DNA from: Candidatus Nanoarchaeia archaeon
GTDB taxonomy: Archaea; Nanobdellota; Nanobdellia; Woesearchaeales; JACPBV01
DNA length: 39,227 bases
Direction: 5' to 3'
Assembly (NCBI GenBank): GCA_028279655.1
Contig: JANQNH010000038.1
Coordinates: 1 to 39,227 of the forward strand
The notes under the pieces: generated by a model
Database searches by the model: none
What the model was told of the DNA's origin: nothing
The model's input: only the letters and a program-made list of their open reading frames with translations
In this document: in pieces, positions 30,357 through 37,343 of the stretch
Layout: the number at the start of each line of letters is the position of its first letter
Position numbering within the stretch: the first letter of the stretch is position 1
Program-made: the position numbers and the translations under genes

Positions 30357-30512
30357 ATGAATGGAAAAACTAAAGCTATTATCGATATAGACTCGGAGCT
30401 ATGGGCTTGGGTCAAATATCAGAAGATAGTAGGAGACTATAAATCTTATAGTGAAGTTCTAGAGAAGATAATAAAACAATCAAAAGAAGGAGATAAAAAT
30501 GAAGACAATTAA
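30357..30512 (+). CDS. Small ribbon-helix-helix-like regulator
   Basis: 51 residues from the ATG at 30357, six bases after GGAG. KTKAIIDIDSELWAWVKYQK, then DYKSYSEVLEKIIKQSK, has the one-strand plus two-helix pattern of Arc/CopG-type RHH proteins: a (K)(A)(I)(I)(D)(I) strand, then an SELW.W helix, then a (Y)SEVLEKII helix. First gene of the rightward arm; it could repress both early promoters through the palindrome at 30249-30262. Overlaps the ERF-like gene by 14 bases. Confidence 0.65.
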   Translation: MNGKTKAIIDIDSELWAWVKYQKIVGDYKSYSEVLEKIIKQSKEGDKNEDN

Positions 30513-31074
30513 TATAAAAGGAAAAGAATATGTTACTGTTAACGAACGGTTAACATTCTTTAGAACAAACGAAGCATATGCTGGATGGTCATTAGAAACT
30601 CAAATCATAGACTTGACAGATAATAGAGTTGTTATGAAGGCCGTCATCAAGAACAGCGAAGGAAGAGTAATGTCTACAGGTATTGCTTATGAAAAAGAAG
30701 ATGACAAGAACAGCTTCGTTAATAAAACATCTTTCATAGAAAACTGCGAAACAAGCGCATGGGGTAGGGCTCTTGCTAATCTTGGAATAGGTATAGAAGC
30801 AAACGTTGCATCAGCCGATGAAGTAGCAAACGCCATTATGAAGCAGAATGAAGATGAGTTCGGTCAGAACCATCAAGTCAAAAGCGACGCTAAGAAAAGT
30901 TATAAATCATTCTTGCAAGCATTAGATCTTATGCACGAAGCATCAACAAGAGAGAACTTCGATGAGTTTAAGAAAGCCGCAAGAGACGAAGCTAAAGAAA
31001 AGCAATGGTCTCAATATGAAGTTATGACATTCAAGAAAAAACTAGACGAGAAAGAAGAGGAGATCTTTGGATGA
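30499..31074 (+). CDS. ERF-like single-strand annealing recombinase
   Basis: 191 residues. N-terminal 1-110 contains YVTVNERLTFFRTNEAYAGW, then SFIENCETSAWGRALANLGI, then GIEANVASADEV. The E.(A/C)ET(S/A).(G)RALA.LGIG motif is the ERF/SSAP core. The rest is a charged Lys/Glu tail (AARDEAKEKQWSQYEVMTFK). Such proteins anneal ssDNA in phage recombination and usually sit with nuclease genes, as here. AAGGAG SD inside the RHH-like gene. Confidence 0.8.
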   Translation: MKTINIKGKEYVTVNERLTFFRTNEAYAGWSLETQIIDLTDNRVVMKAVIKNSEGRVMSTGIAYEKEDDKNSFVNKTSFIENCETSAWGRALANLGIGIEANVASADEVANAIMKQNEDEFGQNHQVKSDAKKSYKSFLQALDLMHEASTRENFDEFKKAARDEAKEKQWSQYEVMTFKKKLDEKEEEIFG

Positions 31075-31250
31075 GTTGGTTAGATAAGCTAGTTGACTGG
31101 TGGAACCAGAACGACGAAAGACTGTTCGAAGATGATGTCAAGCAATATGTTGAAAAAATGTATGGCGTGACAGAAAAAGACTGGAATAGACTAGAAGAGA
31201 AAGATAGGCAAGAGTGGAGAGACTTCTACTCAAAGGAGATGGATAGATAA
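31071..31250 (+). CDS. Small acidic helical protein, function unknown
   Basis: 59 residues, starting in ATGA overlap with the recombinase. Trp-rich (MSWLDKLVDWWNQNDERLFE, then MYGVTEKDWNRLEEKDRQEW), mostly helical. Between the recombinase and a coiled-coil gene; may be an accessory of recombination. Unrecognised. Confidence 0.65.
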   Translation: MSWLDKLVDWWNQNDERLFEDDVKQYVEKMYGVTEKDWNRLEEKDRQEWRDFYSKEMDR

Positions 31251-31600
31251 TGTTCGATCCTAATAAAATATTCTTAGAGCAAGAAACTTCAGCAGAAGAA
31301 GCAGCTAAAGCCTTGTATGAATACTCAAGACTTGACGAACAAAAGAAAAGCTTTCTTGCTAAGCTAGAACTAGAAATACAGAAAGACATAGAGAGTTCTG
31401 GCATGAAACCAATAAACGCTGAAATAGAGAGGCGCGCAAGAGCATCTGATGAATACTTCGAATATATAGATGGACTTGCATCATCAAAAGAGAAATGGTT
31501 TAGAGCACAATCTCGTTATAAAAACCTAATCGCTCTTGGTGAAAACAGAAGGACGCAAGAGGCGTCAACAAGAACTTTAATTAACAAAGGAGAGAAATAA
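31250..31600 (+). CDS. Helical protein, function unknown
   Basis: 116 residues, TAATG start. Largely helical, charged (AEEAAKALYEYSRLDEQKKS, then IERRARASDEYFEYIDGLAS). Similar Glu/Arg/Lys-rich small proteins follow recombinases in many phages and may be annealing-protein partners. No conserved catalytic residues. Confidence 0.65.
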   Translation: MFDPNKIFLEQETSAEEAAKALYEYSRLDEQKKSFLAKLELEIQKDIESSGMKPINAEIERRARASDEYFEYIDGLASSKEKWFRAQSRYKNLIALGENRRTQEASTRTLINKGEK

Positions 31601-31743
31601 TGTTTTATGATTTTGTACTTTCTTTATTGATTGCTGGTGCATTTTGTAGTATATTAAGTTTAATCATTCTTGTGATTATCTTGAAAAGAGCACAACGCGA
31701 AGAAATCGAAACCATTATAGGGAGATGGGGAGATGACAAATAA
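31600..31743 (+). CDS. Small single-span membrane protein
   Basis: 47 residues. One hydrophobic span (DFVLSLLIAGAFCSILSLII, then LVIIL), then a charged cytosolic tail (KRAQREEIETIIGRWGDDK). Begins in TAATG overlap. Small one-span proteins of this type in early regions often interfere with host membrane processes; nothing specific is shown here. Confidence 0.65.
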   Translation: MFYDFVLSLLIAGAFCSILSLIILVIILKRAQREEIETIIGRWGDDK

Positions 31744-31909
31744 AATTCCAGAAATAGATATGAAGATAAAAGTATTGAACATACTTAAAAACTTCAGAGA
31801 AAGAGCCATAACAATGGAAGAAGCTTATGAAGATATAAGGCATGAGTTGCATCGTTATGAAGGTAGGATGCATGCAGAATCAATGGAGAACACACCCAAC
31901 AATGACTGA
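31733..31909 (+). CDS. Small helical protein, function unknown
   Basis: 58 residues with GGGGAG directly upstream and an overlap of 11 bases with the membrane-protein gene. Helical (MKIKVLNILKNFRERAITME, then EAYEDIRHELHRYE). No family recognised. Confidence 0.6.
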   Translation: MTNKIPEIDMKIKVLNILKNFRERAITMEEAYEDIRHELHRYEGRMHAESMENTPNND

Positions 31910-32072
31910 GTATGACAAAGAGTATATAGAGTTAATCGACCAAATGATTGAAGATCTCAAGACAACTGACAGAAACTATCCAGATCTAAATGTTACCCCA
32001 AGGATAATAAGGGATCTGGAACTAACAAAGGCTGCGATATTAGATGGGCAGAAGGAAGAGGAAACCAGATAG
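31902..32072 (+). CDS. Small acidic protein, function unknown
   Basis: 56 residues from the ATG at 31902, overlapping the previous gene by eight bases. An upstream in-frame ATG (31842) lies deep inside that gene without an SD. Helical (YDKEYIELIDQMIEDLKTTD, then PRIIRDLELTKAAILDGQKE). Overlaps the HNH gene by 29 bases. Confidence 0.55.
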   Translation: MTEYDKEYIELIDQMIEDLKTTDRNYPDLNVTPRIIRDLELTKAAILDGQKEEETR

Positions 32073-32358
32073 GTTCATAGAACCAGAAGTAAGAGCTAAA
32101 GTGAAAACAGATGCAGAGTATATCTGTTTTTACTGTGGCAAAGAAACAGCCGAAGATAGTACTGTAGATCATTATATTCCATTTAGCAGAGGAGGTTCAA
32201 ACGATGAAGACAATCTAGTATGCGCATGCAGAGAATGCAACGAACTAAAAGATGATATGATGCCTGAGGAATTCAGGCTTTTTTTATACAATATGGAAAG
32301 ATACGAGGATATGGCATATGGACAACTACAAAAAATATATTCAAGATCAGGTAGCTGA
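32044..32358 (+). CDS. HNH endonuclease
   Basis: 104 residues. CFYCGKE (C28, C31), VDHYIPFSRGG (D42, H43), NLVCACRECNELKD (N57, C62, C65, N66). The paired zinc knuckles and DH...N...N triad (HNN variant) are those of small HNH nucleases of the type found by phage packaging and homing genes. A basic N-terminus (MGRRKRKPDRF) could bind DNA. Not next to the terminase, so homing or a recombination role is equally likely. Confidence 0.9.
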   Translation: MGRRKRKPDRFIEPEVRAKVKTDAEYICFYCGKETAEDSTVDHYIPFSRGGSNDEDNLVCACRECNELKDDMMPEEFRLFLYNMERYEDMAYGQLQKIYSRSGS

Positions 32359-32515
32359 GTTTTATATTACACTATATAAAACAAACGGAATAGAACTAAA
32401 CGAAGAAAGACTCAATTATATTAAAGAAGAAAGTAAAATATATACAGATTGTAATCCTGAAATAGCAAATCAGGCAATCTGTGCAGACATAAAAAGAATA
32501 AAAGGAGAGAGATAA
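32318..32515 (+). CDS. Small acidic helical protein, function unknown
   Basis: 65 residues (YKKYIQDQVAEFYITLYKTN, then NEERLNYIKEESKIYTD). Overlaps the HNH gene by 41 bases and ends on the ATG of the next. GAGG nine bases upstream. Unrecognised; possibly a host-interaction factor. Confidence 0.65.
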   Translation: MDNYKKYIQDQVAEFYITLYKTNGIELNEERLNYIKEESKIYTDCNPEIANQAICADIKRIKGER

Positions 32516-32781
32516 TGGAAAAAGCATTCGAATTAACTAATTTCTTAGTAGAAAATAAAATACCACACTCTGCAAGTATCAAATCAAATGAAGCTAAAAT
32601 AGATGTTATGTGGTATGGTAATAAATATAATGTAGAAATAGATAGAAGCTCAGAGAGACTATATAAAGATGGAGCCTTGATGGTAATAAACATAAACGGA
32701 GATGATTTCACAGAAAAGGTCTGTGAATTCTTAAATGAAGAAGCTCCGCTGCCGGTCATATCATATGACAAGGTAAAGTAG
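32515..32781 (+). CDS. Small mixed alpha/beta protein, function unknown
   Basis: 88 residues (MEKAFELTNFLVENKIPHSA, then IDVMWYGNKYNVEIDRSSER, then MVININGDDFTEKVCEFL). AAAGGAGAG upstream, TAATG start. Immediately before the metallophosphoesterase, so possibly its partner, without motif support. Confidence 0.65.
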   Translation: MEKAFELTNFLVENKIPHSASIKSNEAKIDVMWYGNKYNVEIDRSSERLYKDGALMVININGDDFTEKVCEFLNEEAPLPVISYDKVK

Positions 32782-32782
32782 C

Positions 32783-33688
32783 ATGGCTGGTAAAGCTCTA
32801 AGATTAGAGGTTAAGCTTGGAGAGGGCGAATCTCTTAAATGTGGAGTCTTTTCAGATGTTCACTATGACAGCATGAAATGTAATAAAAAAAGGTTTCATG
32901 AAGATGCTAAATATATAGTTGACAATGGTGGCGTATTGTTATTCCCCGGCGACCTGTTCGATGCCATTATAAAATCAGACAGAAAAAGACATACACAATC
33001 AGGAGATCAGTTCCATGTTGATTCACAGTTGAACGATATAGTGGAGTATGTGACAGAAGGATTGCTACCGTATAAAGATAACATATGGTTTATAGGTATG
33101 GGAAACCACGAGACAGCTGTATTAAAATATCATCAATTTGATCTAGTCAAACAGCTTGTCAAGAACTTAAATGAAGAAAGAGATAAAAGCATAGGGCCAA
33201 TAAAACAAGCTCCATATAAAGGTTTTTTCCAAGTTGTCGTAACAGAAAAAGACAACATGTATAATCCAAGACAAGCTACGTTAAATGGGCTCTTCTTTCA
33301 CGGTAAAGGTGGCTCCGCACCGATCACAAAAGGAATGATAGACTTCAACAGAATATCAACTACATATGTTGCAGATGTATATCTTCTTGGGCATAAGCAT
33401 CAAAATATTACAGATACAGGAGGAAGAACTATATATGTCAACAAGAAAGGAGATATAAAACAACATATGAAGCAGTTTATGGCAACAGCTGGATATCATA
33501 CAGCAGAGATCGAAACAAAAAGTGGATATTCATTGTCTTATGAAAGCGAACAGTTCAATGCACCAACATCTATGGAGAGCGGTGGCGTTATAGAAATAGA
33601 GCCAAGAAACTTAAATAGTAACGAAGAGCTTGAAATAAGTACAAAAATATATCATCTTACAAGAAACATAATTAACAGGGACGAATAG
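32783..33688 (+). CDS. Metallophosphoesterase (nuclease-like)
   Basis: 301 residues. Complete metal-site set: FSDVHYD (D25, H27), FPGDLFD (D57, D60), GMGNHE (107-110), LLGHKH (203-206). Calcineurin-like phosphoesterases with this spacing in phage early genes are often exonuclease or SbcD-like. A role in DNA degradation or end processing with the ERF-like annealing protein fits the operon, but phosphatase activity is not excluded. AAGG before ATG. Confidence 0.85.
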   Translation: MAGKALRLEVKLGEGESLKCGVFSDVHYDSMKCNKKRFHEDAKYIVDNGGVLLFPGDLFDAIIKSDRKRHTQSGDQFHVDSQLNDIVEYVTEGLLPYKDNIWFIGMGNHETAVLKYHQFDLVKQLVKNLNEERDKSIGPIKQAPYKGFFQVVVTEKDNMYNPRQATLNGLFFHGKGGSAPITKGMIDFNRISTTYVADVYLLGHKHQNITDTGGRTIYVNKKGDIKQHMKQFMATAGYHTAEIETKSGYSLSYESEQFNAPTSMESGGVIEIEPRNLNSNEELEISTKIYHLTRNIINRDE

Positions 33689-33702
33689 GAAAGGAGGATA
33701 AG

Positions 33703-33891
33703 TTGAAAGACATTGTAGAGAAATTATCAAACGCAAAGAGTTTAAGAGAGGTTAACGATATAGTTCAAAACCTAGATGAAGAAGAACTAGAGAAACTGAA
33801 AGAAATTGATGTTAACGATAGAAGCGATTTATATGATCTTAAGCAGTTAATTGATTCAGTTACAAGGACTATGGGCAATGGACGAGTGTAA
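33703..33891 (+). CDS. Small acidic protein, TTG start
   Basis: 62 residues from a TTG at 33703, five bases after a perfect AAGGAGG. Acidic, helical (KDIVEKLSNAKSLREVNDIV, then NLDEEELEKLKEIDVNDRSD). Function unknown. Confidence 0.65.
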   Translation: MKDIVEKLSNAKSLREVNDIVQNLDEEELEKLKEIDVNDRSDLYDLKQLIDSVTRTMGNGRV

Positions 33892-34060
33892 GAAAAAAGC
33901 GATTGTTCTTGATCACGTTATAGAACGGTTAAGCAGAAAAAGTGAAACAATAGGAGATATCCTAAAGGTTTACTTACCAGAAGAACAAAGAATAGCTATG
34001 AACTTAAATAAAACGTTCATAGATAGTCTATTAGAAGAAATAAAGGAGTTGTCAAAATGA
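33878..34060 (+). CDS. Small helical protein, function unknown
   Basis: 60 residues from the ATG at 33878, overlapping the upstream gene by 14 bases. The upstream in-frame ATG at 33851 lacks an SD. Helical and charged (KKKAIVLDHVIERLSRKSET). Overlaps the next small gene by four bases. Confidence 0.6.
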   Translation: MDECKKKAIVLDHVIERLSRKSETIGDILKVYLPEEQRIAMNLNKTFIDSLLEEIKELSK

Positions 34061-34116
34061 GCCTAATAATACTTGCAATGATTATTATAGTAATAACCTG
34101 CTTGTGGTATAAGTAA
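34057..34116 (+). CDS. 19-residue single-span membrane peptide
   Basis: ATG at 34057 with AAAGGAG at eight bases, in ATGA overlap with the upstream gene. The product (MSLIILAMIIIVITCLWYK) is one hydrophobic span. It is the last rightward gene, and its TAA abuts the stop of the spanin gene on the other strand. A signal this strong before such a short frame argues that it is translated. Confidence 0.55.
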   Translation: MSLIILAMIIIVITCLWYK

Positions 34117-34344
34117 CTATTCACACACCTCTGTATAGACAGCATTATAATAATCTATATTAGAACATGTTTTCTCTGTATCCCAATTACATGGATTGTA
34201 ATCTGGAGAGTTTCTTTCTATATCAGTTGCACAATAAGAATAGATTGGCCCAATTTCGCAAATTAAGCTATCTCTTGTCCCTGAACTTGCGCCGCAGCTT
34301 GCCAGTGTACTCAGGATCAGAATTAAGGCGCCTGCGTGCTTCAT
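34117..34344 (-). CDS. o-spanin (Rz1-like outer-membrane lipoprotein)
   Basis: 75 residues from the ATG at 34344. Signal peptide MKHAGALILILSTLASC with lipobox LASC and a cleavage just before C17. The mature part is Cys-rich and ends NAVYTEVCE, where Y..VC at the end is frequent in o-spanins. It begins inside the i-spanin gene in another frame, as Rz1 does inside Rz. An upstream in-frame ATG (34380) is possible. Fuses inner and outer membranes in the last lysis step. Confidence 0.8.
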   Translation of the reverse strand: MKHAGALILILSTLASCGASSGTRDSLICEIGPIYSYCATDIERNSPDYNPCNWDTEKTCSNIDYYNAVYTEVCE

Positions 34345-34486
34345 TGAGCTTTTTAAGGTTTCTATTGTTTTTTCTTTCATTCTTTAGTTTCTCTGTTTTT
34401 TTACCATATAAGTAAGAAAGAAAAGCTGGCCAAACATCGACCAGCTTCTTTAACAAATCCAATAGTTTTTCGATGACTTTATCCAT
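34268..34486 (-). CDS. i-spanin (Rz-like)
   Basis: 72 residues. A short amphipathic/hydrophobic N-terminus (VIEKLLDLLKKLVDVWPAFL, SYLYG) is followed by a strongly basic helix (KTEKLKNERKNNRNLKKLNE) and a C-terminal DPEYTGKLRRKFRD. DP.Y...(V/L)R.RF.. is a frequent i-spanin ending. Overlap with the lipoprotein gene strengthens the call. The hydrophobic part is short for a membrane anchor. Confidence 0.7.
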   Translation of the reverse strand: MDKVIEKLLDLLKKLVDVWPAFLSYLYGKKTEKLKNERKNNRNLKKLNEARRRLNSDPEYTGKLRRKFRDKR

Positions 34487-34488
34487 AA

Positions 34489-34716
34489 CTATTTTGTTTT
34501 CTTTTTAGGTGGAAGAGAAGCTTTCTCTTTCGCTTTACCAAAAACGAGAGCAATCTTTTCAACCAGTTTGTAGTACCATGTATCTTTGGTATCTGTCATA
34601 GCAATAAACACCAATGCGCCAACGTGAGCAACAACAACAGAAACCCAAACCCATAGATATTCTGTCATATAAGCTGCTAACTTAACAGCAGCTGTATCGT
34701 ACATCATTTCTTCCAT
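34489..34716 (-). CDS. Holin candidate (single span)
   Basis: 75 residues from the ATG at 34716 (AAGGAG at six bases). One span (WVWVSVVVAHVGALVFIAM) between a short acidic N-terminus and a Lys-rich cytosolic tail (KAKEKASLPPKKKTK). Position directly between the endolysin and the spanin pair. Number of spans and topology cannot be settled by reading. Confidence 0.65.
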   Translation of the reverse strand: MEEMMYDTAAVKLAAYMTEYLWVWVSVVVAHVGALVFIAMTDTKDTWYYKLVEKIALVFGKAKEKASLPPKKKTK

Positions 34717-34726
34717 GGTAATCTCC

Positions 34727-35332
34727 TTATTTATTAAACAAAGCCACAATGGCATTTATAATTCTAACAAATATATTGTCTTTTGCAAGATATTCATCAT
34801 TAGAATCTTTTGATATTGAAGCCGAGTCTTCATCTTCATCGTTTCTACTTTCAACAATATGATTACTTAAATCTAAAACGACATAGTGCACACGACTGTT
34901 TTTGTCTCGGTAACTTCTTAGGCACTGCATACGGTTATGGCCCTGCCTGTAAGAACAGTGTATCCAACCAGAGTTAGGATCTTTTTCATCATGGAACTCT
35001 AGGATTATTTGATCGAAAGAAAGGTGATCGTATATCCATTTAACCACATCTTTATTTGAAACGCCACTAACCTCGAAATCGCACGCTTCACCCTTACAGT
35101 GTTGTGAGCTTTCAGATCCACCTATAGCTTCATTTAATGCTTGTGATCTAAACCATGATGAAGGACTAATATGTTTACCAAAATGTGCGCGGACAGGCTC
35201 TAGTATCCGTTGTGCAAAAATAGTACACTTCTCTAATTCTTGTTCTGAAGGTGTATTATCAATATCATATCTTGAGGCTGTTTGAGAAAAAACTACCTCT
35301 TCATAAGTAAAATGTTCCGTTATTTTAGCCAT
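34727..35332 (-). CDS. Endolysin, peptidase M15 (D-Ala-D-Ala/L-Ala-D-Glu type)
   Basis: 201 residues. Peptidase_M15 zinc site: SSQHCKGEACDFEV (H78, D85) and WIHCSY (H125), with catalytic Glu candidate E112 in IILEFHD. WFRSQALNEAIGG before it is typical of the family. A further C-terminal part (about 140-201) is acidic and ends in an amphipathic helix (NIFVRIINAIVALFNK) that could touch the membrane. No signal peptide, so release relies on the holin. Confidence 0.85.
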   Translation of the reverse strand: MAKITEHFTYEEVVFSQTASRYDIDNTPSEQELEKCTIFAQRILEPVRAHFGKHISPSSWFRSQALNEAIGGSESSQHCKGEACDFEVSGVSNKDVVKWIYDHLSFDQIILEFHDEKDPNSGWIHCSYRQGHNRMQCLRSYRDKNSRVHYVVLDLSNHIVESRNDEDEDSASISKDSNDEYLAKDNIFVRIINAIVALFNK

Positions 35333-35573
35333 TTCGTTCAGCTCCTCGTTTAAGATAGTTGTTCAATATAACAGTGTCTCTGTCTTGGCTCTCTATCTTT
35401 AATGTCAATGATTTACCATAGCATTCTACATCTCCGGTTCCGTCGTATTTAACAAATCCTGCAGATATAGGATAAGAGTCTACCTTATCCATTCTATCAG
35501 CCATTTCGGAGTGGCAAATACTATCATCACTCCACACAACAAACGAACCATTCTGAAACATTATATATTTCAT
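35325..35573 (-). CDS. Small phage protein with SAGF motif, function unknown
   Basis: 82 residues. IKYISAGFVKYDGTGDVECY-like order: H at ICHSEMADR, then ISAGFVKYDG, then VECYGKSLTL, then ESQDRDTVILNNYL. This SAGF...C.G.S.(S/T)L.L.S...D pattern recurs in small phage proteins near lysis or fibre genes. Function unknown. Overlaps both neighbours. Confidence 0.65.
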   Translation of the reverse strand: MKYIMFQNGSFVVWSDDSICHSEMADRMDKVDSYPISAGFVKYDGTGDVECYGKSLTLKIESQDRDTVILNNYLKRGAERNG

Positions 35574-35824
35574 TTTTTGTTCTTACCTGTTTGCAAGATG
35601 CCCTTAAGATCACTAACAACATTGTTATGTTTTTCCATAACTTTAGTGTTCTTATTAAAAGCTTTAACCATACTATTATTGAGTTTTTCGAATGTTTTCT
35701 GCCATTCTTTTCTTTCTTTGCGATGATCTTTCTTGGTATACATGATATACCATGCCATCAAACCAGAGAATATACCTAATGCACCGTAGTTTATCAACTC
35801 TCTGATTAACTGTATTTCCGCCAT
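35570..35824 (-). CDS. Holin-like protein (BhlA/UviB type)
   Basis: 84 residues from the ATG at 35824 (GGAG at eight bases). One span (LINYGALGIFSGLMAWYIMY) then a long charged helix (KKDHRKERKEWQKTFEKLNN). The layout matches BhlA-type holin-like proteins: one N-terminal span, then a ..H.(K/E)ER.EW.. helix. With 34489-34716 the phage has two holin candidates. Confidence 0.7.
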   Translation of the reverse strand: MAEIQLIRELINYGALGIFSGLMAWYIMYTKKDHRKERKEWQKTFEKLNNSMVKAFNKNTKVMEKHNNVVSDLKGILQTGKNKK

Positions 35825-36096
35825 AACGTTCTCTCCAATTTCAACATTATTAAAAACATTGGAGTCACCGCAACCCATAACTGCCAGCAGTTAAATCTAT
35901 CAATAATACCATGTATGATAGCGACATCCAAAAATATACATAATTGATACCAAGCGAACGCTGTGAATAAACCTATAAATATCTTTCTTATTATTCCGTC
36001 TTTTGATTTATAAAATAAATATGCTATTCTTAATGATAGAAAAACATTAAGAAGGTAGAACCCTATCGGTATGTATATGCATATATCATTTATCAT
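35806..36096 (-). CDS. Multi-span membrane protein, holin/antiholin candidate
   Basis: 96 residues with three likely spans (IYIPIGFYLLNVFLSLRIAY; IFIGLFTAFAWYQLCIFLDV; QLWVAVTPMFLIML). ATG overlaps the fibre stop. Overlaps the BhlA-like gene by 19 bases. Three-span small proteins in a lysis cassette are candidate class I holins. No experimental basis. Confidence 0.65.
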   Translation of the reverse strand: MINDICIYIPIGFYLLNVFLSLRIAYLFYKSKDGIIRKIFIGLFTAFAWYQLCIFLDVAIIHGIIDRFNCWQLWVAVTPMFLIMLKLERTLWRKYS

Positions 36097-37331
36097 GCGC
36101 TTTCTAATGCAGTTATTCTTGCTTCGTAGTCATCACATTTATCAGACAACTCTTTAACAGCGTTAATTAAAACAGGAACAAGCTTACTATATGTCAATCC
36201 ATAAAAAGATTCAGAAGGATCTGCATTCTCAGGAACAGCCTCTGGAACAACGGACAAAACATCTTGCGCCATTAATCCTATACTATCCCAAGGATCCCCA
36301 TCAAATACAACATCTCCCTGTTCGTCGAAGTGACCGGAGTGTCTCTGATATTTTTCAGGGTTAAGTTGCTTTATCTCAGCAAGACCATAAGTTAATGGAA
36401 CTCTATCTGTCTTGAGTCTTTCGTCAGAGAATGTAGTCCATGTAGCATCAGCATAAGCGGCTCCATTACCTTTGAATATATAACGACTTGTAAAGAAGTA
36501 ATCCATAACAGTCATTAAGTTAGCAGAACCAAGAGATGCTGCTCCGGAACCACTCTTTCGAGCGCCTCTTAAAATAATAGGACCGACCGATCCAGTAGAT
36601 GTTGAAGAATCAGTTGTTGAACCGTACCCAGTCATGAATATTCCAGTCTGAGTTTCACCTAAACCATTAATGCCTAAGTCCCCAGCATCGTCAGTAAATT
36701 CTTGGAAGAAACCATATGTGTCTGTTTCAGCAATACCTGTCATTCCGTGATTGACACCACTAGATTTAAAAGTAAGTATCTTACCTGTCTGCGCTTGTTC
36801 ATTAAGGCATAAACCACCCGCGACAACATCAGGAGCGGTTTCTCCATTCGTTGATATTTCACCGTTAGTATGAACTAAGAAGCGATATACTCCACCAGTT
36901 CTATCATAGAGGCCAAAGAAATTATTAGAACCATTATTATATAAGTTCCATTCTCTAGATGAATTCTTAACAGATATAAAAGCAGATGTGCTGTCCGATC
37001 CTACATTTAAAGTTCCCTTCCCAGTATATTCAGATGGTGTTGGATCTCCGAAATATGCAAGACGGCTAGAATCTAATACCATCGTTGGACTTGATGAGCT
37101 TCCGGTATTTGTTACAACAAAGGCTCCGCCCTCTCCCAATGCCCATGAGTCATCAGTGCTTCCAACATACCAAGTACCACCACCAGTAGATGTGTTCTCA
37201 AGCCTTTGAGTCCAGTTCGCGACATCTTGCGTTATATGCAAGAAGGCGGCCGGAGAGTCTTCGTTTACACCTAAGAACTTATTAGTATCGCTAATTGTAA
37301 ATGAGTTATTATTCAATCTTAAATCAGCCAT
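36093..37331 (-). CDS. Tail fibre/spike with S74 self-cleaving chaperone domain
   Basis: 412 residues. N-terminal and middle parts are beta-rich fibre. From about residue 300 the C-terminus is Peptidase_S74: TTFSDERLKTD (S302 and K307, the Ser-Lys pair for self-cleavage), IGLMAQDVLSVVPEAV, YSKLVPVLINAVKEL and an ending coiled coil (DDYEARITALES). It trimerises the fibre and then cuts itself off. The domain is confidently recognised; receptor not. Confidence 0.9.
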   Translation of the reverse strand: MADLRLNNNSFTISDTNKFLGVNEDSPAAFLHITQDVANWTQRLENTSTGGGTWYVGSTDDSWALGEGGAFVVTNTGSSSSPTMVLDSSRLAYFGDPTPSEYTGKGTLNVGSDSTSAFISVKNSSREWNLYNNGSNNFFGLYDRTGGVYRFLVHTNGEISTNGETAPDVVAGGLCLNEQAQTGKILTFKSSGVNHGMTGIAETDTYGFFQEFTDDAGDLGINGLGETQTGIFMTGYGSTTDSSTSTGSVGPIILRGARKSGSGAASLGSANLMTVMDYFFTSRYIFKGNGAAYADATWTTFSDERLKTDRVPLTYGLAEIKQLNPEKYQRHSGHFDEQGDVVFDGDPWDSIGLMAQDVLSVVPEAVPENADPSESFYGLTYSKLVPVLINAVKELSDKCDDYEARITALESA

Positions 37332-37343
37332 ATTATCATCCCT

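Noticed and set aside
27059-30512. Lysogeny module (integrase, CI-type repressor, attachment site)
   Set aside because: Only small XRE-like and RHH-like proteins were found; no tyrosine or serine integrase motif (R..H..R..Y or the serine equivalent) and no tRNA-like att site was noticed.
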